Positions 1 through 6,513 of a DNA stretch of 13,391 bases are shown piece after piece (the first letter of the stretch is position 1; each line of letters begins with the position of its first letter). Origin of the DNA: JBFFXF01 sp041569895. Its GTDB lineage: Bacteria > Planctomycetota > UBA8108 > JACQVS01. The DNA lies in NCBI GenBank assembly GCA_041569895.1, contig JBFFXF010000204.1, forward strand, positions 1 to 13,391. Reading direction: 5' to 3'. Position numbers and translations under genes: made by a program. The notes beneath the pieces are model-generated. The model saw only the letters and a list, made by a program, of their open reading frames with translations. It made no database searches and had not been told where the DNA came from.

Positions 1-744
1 CCGCCGGGATACGTCGGCTTCGAGGAGGGCGGCCAGCTCACCGAGAAGATCCGCCGCCGTCCCTACTCCGTGATCCTCTTCGACGAGATCGAGAAGGCGC
101 ACATGGACGTCTTCAACATGCTCCTCCAGATCATGGAGGAGGGGAAGCTGACCGACAGCTTCGGGCGCCAGATCGATTTCCGCAATACGATCCTGATCAT
201 GACGTCGAACATCGGCGCCAACATCATCAAGAACCAGGCGTCGCTCGGCTTCAAGGCGACCTCGTCCGACCGCACCTACGAGGACATGAAGAAGGAGCTC
301 ATGGAGGAGGTCGAGAAGCACTTCCGTCCGGAGTTCCTCAACCGCCTCGACGAGATCGTCGTCTTCCGCAGCCTGACGCGCGAGGACCTGTCGCAGATCA
401 TCAACATCGAGATTCGCCACGTGCAGGACCGCCTCAAGGAGCAGGGTCTCGACATCATCCTGACCGATGAGGCGCGCGACTACCTGATCTCGAAGGGCTA
501 CAACCCCGACTTCGGCGCCCGGCCGCTTCGTCGCGCGGTCGAGAACGAGATCGAGGACCAGCTCGCCGAGGAGCTGCTGCGCGGCAACTTCAAGGATCGG
601 GCGTTCATCAAGATATCGGTCCGCGACGGGCACCTCTACTTCGAGGGCACCGACGAGCTGTCGGGCATCGAGGAGCCCGAGGAACCGGTCGGCGCGGGCG
701 CCGGCGCCATCGAGGGCGAGGGCAACGAGTCGAACGACGACTGA
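1..744 (+). CDS. clpC: ATP-dependent Clp protease ATPase subunit ClpC, C-terminal part (5' truncated by window)
   Basis: The reading frame is open from the first base, so the N-terminus lies outside the window; 247 residues are visible. They form the second AAA+ module of a Hsp100/Clp unfoldase. Visible in order: the pore-loop motif GYVG (fragment residues 3-6), Walker B VILFDEIE (24-31), sensor-1 region MTSN, an LGF tripeptide (82-84), the arginine-finger region FRPEFLNRLDEI, and sensor-2 GARPLRRAV. The LGF tripeptide sits where ClpA/ClpC/ClpX carry the (I/L/V)GF loop that docks on ClpP. ClpB lacks this loop, so a protease partner rather than a disaggregase is favoured. In the family, the protein unfolds substrates with ATP and feeds them to ClpP in the cytoplasm. 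The last 30 or so residues form an acidic, Gly/Ala-containing tail beyond the usual domain end. No ClpP gene is visible here. ClpC is preferred over ClpB, but the N-domain and UVR region are not visible to settle it. Confidence 0.9.
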   Translation, partial: PPGYVGFEEGGQLTEKIRRRPYSVILFDEIEKAHMDVFNMLLQIMEEGKLTDSFGRQIDFRNTILIMTSNIGANIIKNQASLGFKATSSDRTYEDMKKELMEEVEKHFRPEFLNRLDEIVVFRSLTREDLSQIINIEIRHVQDRLKEQGLDIILTDEARDYLISKGYNPDFGARPLRRAVENEIEDQLAEELLRGNFKDRAFIKISVRDGHLYFEGTDELSGIEEPEEPVGAGAGAIEGEGNESNDD

Positions 745-770
745 CCCGCGGTCCGGCTCGCTGTATTCCG

Positions 771-794
771 CCGGGGCCTATCTTCAGGCCCCGG
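771..794. terminator. Hairpin between convergent clpC and folC, possible bidirectional terminator
   Basis: A perfect 9-bp GC-rich stem (771-779 CCGGGGCCT with 786-794 AGGCCCCGG) closes a 6-nt loop. It lies 26 bp after the clpC stop and spans the folC stop codon, whose TGA (784-786, minus strand) falls at the loop/stem edge. Neither side has a T-tract, so it is not a textbook intrinsic terminator. Position between convergent genes supports a two-way terminator or 3'-end stabiliser; this is inference from structure and location. Confidence 0.55.
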
Positions 795-2148
795 AACCCG
801 GTCTCGGCGCCGGCTGCCGGCCAGCGAGAGCCCACGCCGCGCGCCGCAGCGCTCCCGCAAGGTAGATCGACCCCGTCACCACCACGGGCCATCCGAGCTC
901 GACGGCGCGCGCGAGCGCCTCGCGCGGCTGCTCGATGACGTTCGCCTCCGGGACCTCGACGCCGGCCACGTGCGCGAACCGCCGTGCGATGTCCGCGGGT
1001 GCGACCGAGCGCAGCGGGTCGGCGCGCGTCACGATGAAGTCGTCGGCCATGCCGCGCAGCGCGCGGAGGATGCGGTCGAGCTGCTTGTCCGAGGCCACCG
1101 AGAGGATCAGGCGGCGCGGTCTCGGGAAGCGGATCTCCTCGAGGGCGGTCTTCAGCGCCCGTACCGACTCGGGCGTGTGCGCGCCGTCGAGGACCACGGC
1201 GGGGGCCGACGGGACGACCTCGACGCGAGCCGGCAGCTCCACGGTCGCGAGGACCGCATCGATCACGTCCCGGCGGGCCGCCTCCCGGCCGACCGCGCGA
1301 CGCCAGAGCGCCAGGGCAATCGCCAGGTCGGCCCGGAGCCCGGGCCCCCGCACCACGCCGGGGGCGAACGGACCCTCGAACCCCGCGATCCGCAGACGGC
1401 CGGCGGAAGTCAGGCGAACGGCGTCTCTCGCGACCTCCTCGACCGGTGCGTCCCTCTGCGCGGCGACCTCGAGCACGGCCCGGCGCGCCGTGGGCGCGAG
1501 CGAGCCGACCACGAGCGGCACGCCGGGCTTGATGATCCCCGCCTTCTCCCGCGCGATGCGCTCCAGCGTCGAGCCCAGGAGCCTGGTGTGCTCGAGGCCG
1601 ATGCCGGTGATCGCCGTGGCCGTCGGCGAGAGGATGTTGGTGGCGTCGAGCCGCCCGCCGAGGCCGACCTCGAAGACCCCCCGGTCGACGTCGCGGGTCC
1701 GGAAGTAGGCCATCGCGATCCCGGTCATCAGCTCGAAGAACGTCGGAAAGTGGTCCGGACCCGCGTCCCGGAGCGCGGCCAGCGTCGGCAGCATCGCGTT
1801 GAGCGTCTCGCACAGGTCGGCCTCGCCGATCGACTGGCCGCCGACGCGGACGCGCTCGCGCACGTGCTCGACGTGAGGCGAGGTGTAGGTGCCGACAAGC
1901 TCTCCCGAGCACTCGAGGAGCGCCTCGAGCAGCAGGCACGTGGTCCCCTTCCCCTTGGTGCCCGCGACGTGAATCGAGGGGTACGAGCAGTGGGGATCGC
2001 CGAGCGCCGCGGCGAACGCGCGCATGCGCTCGAGCTTCAGGGTGTCCGCGCCGTAGGAGAAGGTCACCATGCGCTCGTAGCTGGTGAACTCGCCGACGAA
2101 CCGCAGGAAGTCGTCGTCGCCGCCGACCGGATCGAACGTCGTCGCCAT
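784..2148 (-). CDS. folC: Dihydrofolate synthase / folylpolyglutamate synthase
   Basis: A 454-residue Mur-ligase-type protein, a normal length for FolC. The family adds glutamate to dihydropteroate and/or to folates with ATP, in the cytoplasm. Visible motifs: P-loop HVAGTKGKGTT (residues 60-70), TSPH with the following basic residues, the central ligase motif EVGLGGRLDATN (160-171), the GIGLEHTRLLG and EKAGIIKPGVPLVVG blocks, and the C-terminal-domain motif LDGAHTPES (D321, H324). Most bacterial FolC proteins carry TNGKGS and DGAHNP at these places; the TKGKGT/DGAHTP forms resemble eukaryotic FPGS and, from memory, planctomycete FolC. The ATG at 2148 is chosen because a strong Shine-Dalgarno (AAGGAG) lies 4 nt upstream and the N-terminus fits the family; the longer open frame upstream enters the promoter region and lpxB. 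The gene converges on clpC and diverges from lpxB. Whether it has both activities cannot be read from sequence alone. Confidence 0.93.
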   Translation of the reverse strand: MATTFDPVGGDDDFLRFVGEFTSYERMVTFSYGADTLKLERMRAFAAALGDPHCSYPSIHVAGTKGKGTTCLLLEALLECSGELVGTYTSPHVEHVRERVRVGGQSIGEADLCETLNAMLPTLAALRDAGPDHFPTFFELMTGIAMAYFRTRDVDRGVFEVGLGGRLDATNILSPTATAITGIGLEHTRLLGSTLERIAREKAGIIKPGVPLVVGSLAPTARRAVLEVAAQRDAPVEEVARDAVRLTSAGRLRIAGFEGPFAPGVVRGPGLRADLAIALALWRRAVGREAARRDVIDAVLATVELPARVEVVPSAPAVVLDGAHTPESVRALKTALEEIRFPRPRRLILSVASDKQLDRILRALRGMADDFIVTRADPLRSVAPADIARRFAHVAGVEVPEANVIEQPREALARAVELGWPVVVTGSIYLAGALRRAAWALAGRQPAPRPGSGA

Positions 2149-2150
2149 GG

Positions 2151-2158
2151 ATCTCCTT
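2151..2158 (-). promoter_or_regulatory. Strong ribosome binding site of folC
   Basis: On the minus strand the sequence reads AAGGAGAT, with 4 nt between AAGGAG and the ATG at 2148. It is the best Shine-Dalgarno match in the window and fixes the folC start over the in-frame extension upstream. Confidence 0.8.
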
Positions 2159-2173
2159 GCGGGTTTCCACCCG

Positions 2174-2201
2174 TTGTCTTCGCCGAGCCCAAGACTATAA
2201 T
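2174..2201 (+). promoter_or_regulatory. Sigma-70-type promoter reading toward lpxB
   Basis: A consensus -10 TATAAT (2196-2201) is preceded by TTGTCT (2174-2179, 4 of 6) with a 16-bp spacer. Initiation would fall near 2208, about 40 nt before the lpxB start. In a GC-rich genome a perfect TATAAT in a divergent intergenic region is unlikely to be chance. It shares its core with the folC promoter on the other strand. Confidence 0.65.
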
Positions 2202-2222
2202 CACGCCGCGGACCCCGGTCAA
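2194..2222 (-). promoter_or_regulatory. Sigma-70-type promoter reading toward folC
   Basis: On the minus strand a -35 TTGACC (2222-2217, 5 of 6 consensus bases) and a -10 TATAGT (2199-2194, 5 of 6) are separated by 17 bp. Initiation would be expected near 2187, giving a folC leader of roughly 40 nt. The -10 overlaps the opposite-strand -10 of the lpxB promoter. This is a motif-based prediction. Confidence 0.65.
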
Positions 2223-2248
2223 TTTCGGCCCAGAGCTGGATCGAGCCC

Positions 2249-3388
2249 GTGCCCAGAGTGTTCATTTCCGCCGGCGAGAGCTCCGGCGACCTGCACGCGG
2301 CGAAGCTGATCGAGTCGGTGCGCCGGCTGCGCCCGGACGTCGTGTTCGAGGGCTTCGGCGGCGGGCGCATGGAGGCGGCCGGCTGTCTCCTGCACGAGAA
2401 CATCATCCACCTCGCCAGCATGGGCCTCTCGTTCATGTCGAACATCATCTCGTTCGTGCGGCTGGTGCGGCGCTTCCACCGGCTGCTGCGCGAGAACCCG
2501 CCGGACGCGGTGGTCCTGGTCGACTTTCCGGGCTTCAACTTCATCCTCGCGCGCCTGGCGAAGTGGAACGAGATCCCGGTCGTCTACTACATCTGCCCGC
2601 AGATCTGGGCCTGGGCGCCCTGGCGCCGCGAGAAGATCCTGCGGCTGACCGACATGCTGATGGTGATCCTCCCCTTCGAGACGCGCTTCTACAGCTCGCC
2701 GGGGAAGCGCGTCGTCTACGTCGGCCACCCCCTCGGTGACGAGCTCGGCGAGCTCGGTCAGCCGGGAGAGCTCGACCGCGAGCTGCGGCGGCGCCTGTCG
2801 ATCGACAACGGCACGCGCGTGATCGGCGTCTTCCCCGGCAGTCGCGAGCACGAGATCCGCGAGCTGCTGCCGGTGATGCGCGCCACGGTCGACAAGCTGG
2901 GTCTCGACCCGGCGACCGATCGGCTGGTGATCTCGTGCTGTCGCGCCGACTTCCGCGACGAGATCCTCGGGCGCTTCCGCGACTGCGACGTCGCCTGCGA
3001 GATCTTCGACGGCGACGCGTACCCGCTGATGGCGGCCTGTCACGTCGCCCTGGTCGCCTCCGGGACGGCGACGCTCGAGCTCGCCTACTACGGAAAGCCG
3101 ATGGTGGTCTTCTACAAGATCGGGCGGCTCGCCCACGCCGTGTACCGGATCATCTGCACGTCGCCGTACCTCTCCCTCGTGAACATCCTCTCGGGGGACG
3201 AGGTCGTTCCCGAGGAGATCAGCTGGCGCGACAACTCCGACGAGCAGGCGGCGCGGGCCAGACAGCTGATCGAGGAGTCCGCCGAGCGCCGGCGGTGCCT
3301 GGAGAGGCTCGGCCGGCTGCGCGAGGAGATTTTCCGCCCCGGGGGAAGCGCCCGTGCGGCCCGGACCCTGAGCGAGTTTCTCGCCTGA
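2249..3388 (+). CDS. lpxB: Lipid-A-disaccharide synthase
   Basis: A 379-residue GT19-family glycosyltransferase of normal length. LpxB joins UDP-2,3-diacylglucosamine and lipid X into the lipid A disaccharide at the inner face of the cytoplasmic membrane. Family motifs are well kept: FISAGESSGDLHAA near the N-terminus, VLVDFPGFNF (D92), YYICPQIWAWAPWR (113-126), VGHPL, the donor-binding FPGSREHEI (195-203), and ASGTATLELAYYGKPMVVFYK (from 270). The start is a GTG at 2249; a second GTG at 2258 is also possible, and neither has a clear Shine-Dalgarno. The gene has its own promoter, diverges from folC and stands alone; no other lpx genes are in view. Its presence implies an outer membrane with lipid A or a relative. 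Nothing looks broken. Confidence 0.95.
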   Translation: MPRVFISAGESSGDLHAAKLIESVRRLRPDVVFEGFGGGRMEAAGCLLHENIIHLASMGLSFMSNIISFVRLVRRFHRLLRENPPDAVVLVDFPGFNFILARLAKWNEIPVVYYICPQIWAWAPWRREKILRLTDMLMVILPFETRFYSSPGKRVVYVGHPLGDELGELGQPGELDRELRRRLSIDNGTRVIGVFPGSREHEIRELLPVMRATVDKLGLDPATDRLVISCCRADFRDEILGRFRDCDVACEIFDGDAYPLMAACHVALVASGTATLELAYYGKPMVVFYKIGRLAHAVYRIICTSPYLSLVNILSGDEVVPEEISWRDNSDEQAARARQLIEESAERRRCLERLGRLREEIFRPGGSARAARTLSEFLA

Positions 3389-3392
3389 CGGT

Positions 3393-3421
3393 TTGTGCCC
3401 GGGATCGCACCAACGTATGAT
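3393..3421 (+). promoter_or_regulatory. Possible promoter of the 3480-6357 gene cluster
   Basis: TATGAT (3416-3421, 5 of 6 to the -10 consensus) follows TTGTGC (3393-3398, 3 of 6) at 17 bp, just after the lpxB stop. It would give a leader of about 50 nt for the membrane-protein gene. The AT-rich -10 stands out against GC-rich surroundings, but the -35 is weak and read-through from lpxB is equally possible. Confidence 0.4.
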
Positions 3422-3467
3422 TATCCTGGAGAAGCAGGGAAACCCGCCCCCCAGTAAAGGAGCTTCC

Positions 3468-3476
3468 GGGAGCACG
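3468..3476 (+). promoter_or_regulatory. Ribosome binding site with GGGAGCACG leader
   Basis: GGGAG sits 7 nt before the ATG at 3480. The 9-nt string GGGAGCACG recurs at 5561-5569, just before the lipoprotein ATG at 5572, so the first and third genes of this cluster share almost the same initiation region (GGGAGCACG, ATC or TC, then ATG). A stronger-looking AAAGGAG at 3456-3462 is too far upstream (17 nt) to serve this start. Confidence 0.6.
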
Positions 3477-3479
3477 ATC

Positions 3480-4457
3480 ATGCGATTCGGAACGAACCAG
3501 CCGGCGCCGGCGAATCCGCTCGGCGGCCCGCGACTGGTGTTCATCCTGTTGGTCTTCGGCGCCCTGGTGGTGCTGCTCGCGTTCGGCGTGCAGCGCTACG
3601 TCGGGCCCGAGGGCGGCCGGGCGGGGCGAGGAAGCCCCGTCGCCGAGGAGGGCGTCGCGGTCACCATCGATCCCGAGCGCCGCCGCGGGACGAAGGGCCG
3701 CAGCGAGGCGTTGCGGCCGGTGCCGGCGCCCGCTCCGCCGGTCGGCGCGCCCGAGCCCATCGAGGGGGAGATCGACTGGAGCGCGCTCGACGTCGTCGAC
3801 GGCGACGACGAGCTCTCCACCGACGGGCTGGTGGCTCTCTTCCGGCAGATCCGCAACGACGCGACGTGGGTCAACGAGCCGGTGGACGGAGTGGAGCAGG
3901 ACACCACGGCGCTCTGGAGCGACCTTGACCGGGACCCCGCGTCGCATCGCGGCAAGGCGCTCTTTCTCGAGGGCAGTCTGGTGGCCGCCGACAGGCACGC
4001 GAGCCCCCTCGAGCTCGCGCCGCTTCCACGCGGGAATCCGAGCGGGCTCGACCGGTACTACGAGGCGTATCTCTTCGACGGCGCGCGGCTCTACATGGTC
4101 GCCCTCTGGCGCCACTCGGGCGTCCCGTTCGCCGACGGAGACACGGTGCGCGCCAGGGCGCGGTTCCTGCAGCTGTTCCGGTACGACATCGAGCGCGACG
4201 GCAAGACGGTCTCGGCCAGGATCCCCGTGGTCGTCGCCGACTCCTTCACGCGAGTTCCGGGCGGTCGCCCGATCGCGTCGGTCTTCGGCCCGTTCGCGAT
4301 CTTCGTCGTCGTCTTCGGCCTCGTCTTCGCCGTCGTCCTTGCGGTGTGCGTCGGGACTTTCCGTCGCGGCGACCGCGAGTTCAGACGGCGCCTGGGCGAG
4401 CTGAGACAGCGCGGCGGGCGCGGATCGGGCGGGGCGCGGAAGGTGCGTGCCTCTTGA
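3480..4457 (+). CDS. Membrane protein of unknown function with N- and C-terminal TM segments
   Basis: A 325-residue protein not recognised by name. A first TM helix spans about residues 19-37. An Arg/Pro/Ala-rich linker of about 60 residues follows, then a soluble region (about 95-261), a second TM helix (about 270-294) and a strongly basic cytoplasmic tail (FRRGDREFRRR onward). Both ends would be cytoplasmic with the middle outside. The part from HRGKALFLEG (156) to VVVADSFTRV looks like a small beta-rich, possibly OB-fold-like domain: it has the pattern 'RGK..LEG.L' then '.DGDTVRARARFLQL'. From memory such proteins occur in planctomycetes, but no function is known to me. The ATG at 3480 is chosen over upstream in-frame starts because GGGAG lies 7 nt before it and the TM helix then starts near residue 19. 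The stop TGA overlaps the TTG start of aroB, so translation is probably coupled. Confidence 0.8.
   Translation: MRFGTNQPAPANPLGGPRLVFILLVFGALVVLLAFGVQRYVGPEGGRAGRGSPVAEEGVAVTIDPERRRGTKGRSEALRPVPAPAPPVGAPEPIEGEIDWSALDVVDGDDELSTDGLVALFRQIRNDATWVNEPVDGVEQDTTALWSDLDRDPASHRGKALFLEGSLVAADRHASPLELAPLPRGNPSGLDRYYEAYLFDGARLYMVALWRHSGVPFADGDTVRARARFLQLFRYDIERDGKTVSARIPVVVADSFTRVPGGRPIASVFGPFAIFVVVFGLVFAVVLAVCVGTFRRGDREFRRRLGELRQRGGRGSGGARKVRAS
4438..4443 (+). promoter_or_regulatory. Ribosome binding site deciding the TTG start of aroB
   Basis: GGAAGG lies 10 nt before the TTG at 4454, inside the end of the preceding gene. No ATG or GTG occurs nearby in the aroB frame, so this site supports the TTG. 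Confidence 0.55.
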
Positions 4458-5575
4458 GACGCCTCCACGTCGACGCACCGGGCGGCGCGTATCCGATCTT
4501 CATTGGCGCCGGCACGATCGAACGCCTCGCGGCGTATATTCGCCGGCACGTCGCGCCGTCTTCGGTCAACGTGGTCACCGATCGCACGGTCGACGCCCGC
4601 CACGGCGCCCGCGTCGTCGAGGCGCTGGACGCGACGCGAGTGCCCGTCCGCAAGGTCGTCGTCCCCCCGGGAGAGAAATCGAAGTCGACGCGCGAGCTCG
4701 ATCGCATCTGGAGGGCGCTGATCCGCGACGGCATCGACAGACGAGCCCTGGTCGTGGCGCTCGGCGGCGGTGTGGTCGGCGATCTGGCCGGTTTCGCCGC
4801 TGCCAGCGTGCTTCGCGGCGTGGCGCTGGTGCAGGTGCCGACGACGCTGCTGGCGATGGTCGATTCGAGCGTCGGCGGCAAGACCGGGATCAACGTGCCG
4901 GAGGGCAAGAACCTCGTCGGCGCGTTCCACCAGCCCCGCGCCGTGTTCATCGACCTCGACTTCCTGCGGACGCTTCCGGCGAGGGAGATGCGCGCCGGCT
5001 GGGCGGAGGTCATCAAGACGGCGGCGATCGGGGACGCGCGGCTCTTCCGCGAGCTCGAGGTGCACGCGCGCGCGCTCCGCGATGGCGGCGGAGACCGGCT
5101 CGAGCGGGTGATCCAGGCGACCTGCCGCGTCAAGGCGCGCGTCGTCAGCGAGGACGAGCGGGAATCGGGGCGCCGCATGATTCTCAACTTCGGCCACACG
5201 CTGGCGCACGGCATCGAGAGCGCCGTCGGCTATCAGGGTCTCTTGCACGGCGAGGCGGTCGCCATCGGCGCGGCCTTCGCGGGACGCCTCGGACACGCTC
5301 TCGGCTACACCGATCCGTCCGCCGCCGAGCGCATCGAGGCGCTGCTCCGCACGTACGGCCTGCCGGTAAAGCTTCCGGGCAAGTACCGGGTGCGGCCGGC
5401 CCGCGTCGTCGAGGCGATGCAGCGCGACAAGAAGATCGGCCCGCGCGGGCCGCGCTGGGTGTTCGTCCCGAGGATCGGCGCCGCGGACGTCCACGACGAC
5501 GTCGCCTGGGACGGGGCGCGGGCCGCCGTGCTGGAGTTTCTCGGAAACGGAGTCAGATCAGGGAGCACGTCATGA
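4454..5575 (+). CDS. aroB: 3-dehydroquinate synthase
   Basis: A 373-residue protein of normal length for AroB, which converts DAHP to 3-dehydroquinate (shikimate pathway, step two) in the cytoplasm with NAD+ and a divalent metal. Clear motifs: PPGEKSKS, the NAD-binding glycine stretch ALGGGVVGDLAGFAAA, RGVALVQVPTTLLAMVDSSVGGKTGIN, KNLVGAFHQP, and the metal ligands Glu in GWAEVIK, His in NFGHTLAHGIE and His in LHGEAVAIG. RDKK near the C-terminus is also present. The start is assigned to TTG 4454 (TTGA overlap with the previous stop), because the protein then begins RRLHVDAPGG..YPIFIGAG as the family does and a GGAAGG lies upstream; the next in-frame start upstream is far inside the preceding gene. 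The stop overlaps the next ATG (ATGA). aroB between two envelope proteins of unknown function is an odd operon; no other aro gene is visible. Confidence 0.95.
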   Translation: MRRLHVDAPGGAYPIFIGAGTIERLAAYIRRHVAPSSVNVVTDRTVDARHGARVVEALDATRVPVRKVVVPPGEKSKSTRELDRIWRALIRDGIDRRALVVALGGGVVGDLAGFAAASVLRGVALVQVPTTLLAMVDSSVGGKTGINVPEGKNLVGAFHQPRAVFIDLDFLRTLPAREMRAGWAEVIKTAAIGDARLFRELEVHARALRDGGGDRLERVIQATCRVKARVVSEDERESGRRMILNFGHTLAHGIESAVGYQGLLHGEAVAIGAAFAGRLGHALGYTDPSAAERIEALLRTYGLPVKLPGKYRVRPARVVEAMQRDKKIGPRGPRWVFVPRIGAADVHDDVAWDGARAAVLEFLGNGVRSGSTS

Positions 5576-6357
5576 GTGGAAGAGGACGCGGCGCCGTCGC
5601 CGTCGCAGCCGGCGCGGCGCTGATCAGCCTCGCCGCCGTCATCGCCGCCGTCACCGGTTGCGAGCGATCGGTCGAGAGCAAGCTCGGGAAGCCCATCGAC
5701 GCGCCGCCGCCGCGGCATCCGGCGATGGCTTCGATACCGCGGTCGACGCGGTCGACGGGCGGTGACCCGCACTCCCACGGCGCCCTGCCCGCCGGCCATC
5801 CTCCCATTCCCCGCGGCGCGCAAGGGCAGCCGTCCACGGGGGCGGACGCGGTGTCGTTGCCGGCTCCCGAGGTCGACGCCGGGGGTCGTCTGCGTCTGGC
5901 CGGAGTGTCCTTCGCGCTCCCCGCCGGGTGGCGAAACGAGCCGCGCTCCTCGAGCATGCGCCTGGCCCAGTTCGCGCTGCCGCGGGCCGACTCCGATGCC
6001 GAGGACGGCCTGATGACCGTCTCGACGGTGGGCGGCGGCGTGCAGCGGAACATCGAGCGCTGGCGGACGGAGCAGTTCGTCGGGTCGCCGCCGGCCGACG
6101 TGGAGACGCGGACCGTCGGCGGACTGCGCGTCACGACCGTGTGGATCGAGGGCACGTACAAGGGCATGTCCGGCCCGTTCGCCGGCGGCGGCGGGGAGCC
6201 GAAGGAGGGGTTCGCCCTGCTCGGCGCGGTGGTCGAGAACCCCGCGGACGCCACCGCATCGCAGCAGCTCTTCTTCAAGGGGACCGGTCCGCTGGCGACG
6301 ATGTCGCGGTGGCGCGGCGCCTTCGAGGACCTCCTCGCGTCGTTGAGGGCCGAGTAA
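5572..6357 (+). CDS. Putative lipoprotein of unknown function
   Basis: A 261-residue protein. It begins with a basic n-region (RGRG), a hydrophobic Ala/Val/Leu stretch and the lipobox VTGC with Cys30, so export and lipidation are likely. A Pro/His/Ser-rich, low-complexity linker follows (about 40-110), as in many outer-membrane-anchored lipoproteins. A compact C-terminal domain (about 110-261) begins LAGVSFALPAGWRNE and includes ALPRADSDAEDGLMTVS, NIERWRTEQF and a Gly-rich loop near GGGGEPKEG. Its pattern 'F.LP.GW' then 'NI.RW..QF' recalls small domains of unknown function common in planctomycete lipoproteins; I cannot name a Pfam family. The start ATG is supported by GGGAG 6 nt upstream and by the 4-bp overlap with aroB. 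It is the last gene of the unit. No enzymatic motif was seen. Confidence 0.82.
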   Translation: MSGRGRGAVAVAAGAALISLAAVIAAVTGCERSVESKLGKPIDAPPPRHPAMASIPRSTRSTGGDPHSHGALPAGHPPIPRGAQGQPSTGADAVSLPAPEVDAGGRLRLAGVSFALPAGWRNEPRSSSMRLAQFALPRADSDAEDGLMTVSTVGGGVQRNIERWRTEQFVGSPPADVETRTVGGLRVTTVWIEGTYKGMSGPFAGGGGEPKEGFALLGAVVENPADATASQQLFFKGTGPLATMSRWRGAFEDLLASLRAE

Positions 6358-6449
6358 GCGGGGCGTTGACGCGTCGACCGCGTGTTCTGTTCGGGAACGG
6401 GGACGGAGCAGAAGCCGCCGCCCCCCGCCGCCGTAAAACCCCGCGCATC

Positions 6450-6479
6450 GAGTCGGAGTCGGAGTCGGTATCGGAGTCG
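6450..6479 (+). repeat. Hexamer tandem repeat GAGTCG x5
   Basis: Five consecutive hexamers: GAGTCG, GAGTCG, GAGTCG, GTATCG, GAGTCG. Four are exact. The last two form the left arm of the adjacent hairpin. The copy number of such tracts can change by replication slippage. Confidence 0.85.
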
Positions 6480-6498
6480 GTCATCGGACTCCGATACC
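6467..6498. terminator. Perfect 12-bp hairpin downstream of the lipoprotein gene
   Basis: GGTATCGGAGTC (6467-6478) and GACTCCGATACC (6487-6498) are exact reverse complements around an 8-nt loop. The stem is stable and sits about 110 nt after the last stop of the aroB cluster. It lacks an immediate T-tract; the next T run (T5, 6551-6555) is 52 nt downstream, beyond the G-rich array. A terminator, RNA stabiliser or protein-binding site are all possible. Confidence 0.5.
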
Positions 6499-6513
6499 AG
6501 AGCCCTCGAGGAC

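Noticed and set aside
970..2739. A 589-codon rightward open frame opposite folC
   Set aside because: It is the antisense shadow of folC and runs on into lpxB. Its translation is Arg/Ala/Gly/Asp-rich without domains, as expected for antisense frames in high-GC DNA, while folC has intact family motifs and a strong ribosome binding site.
2219..3544. A 441-codon leftward open frame opposite lpxB
   Set aside because: It lies antisense to a fully conserved lpxB, has low-complexity composition and no recognisable domain.
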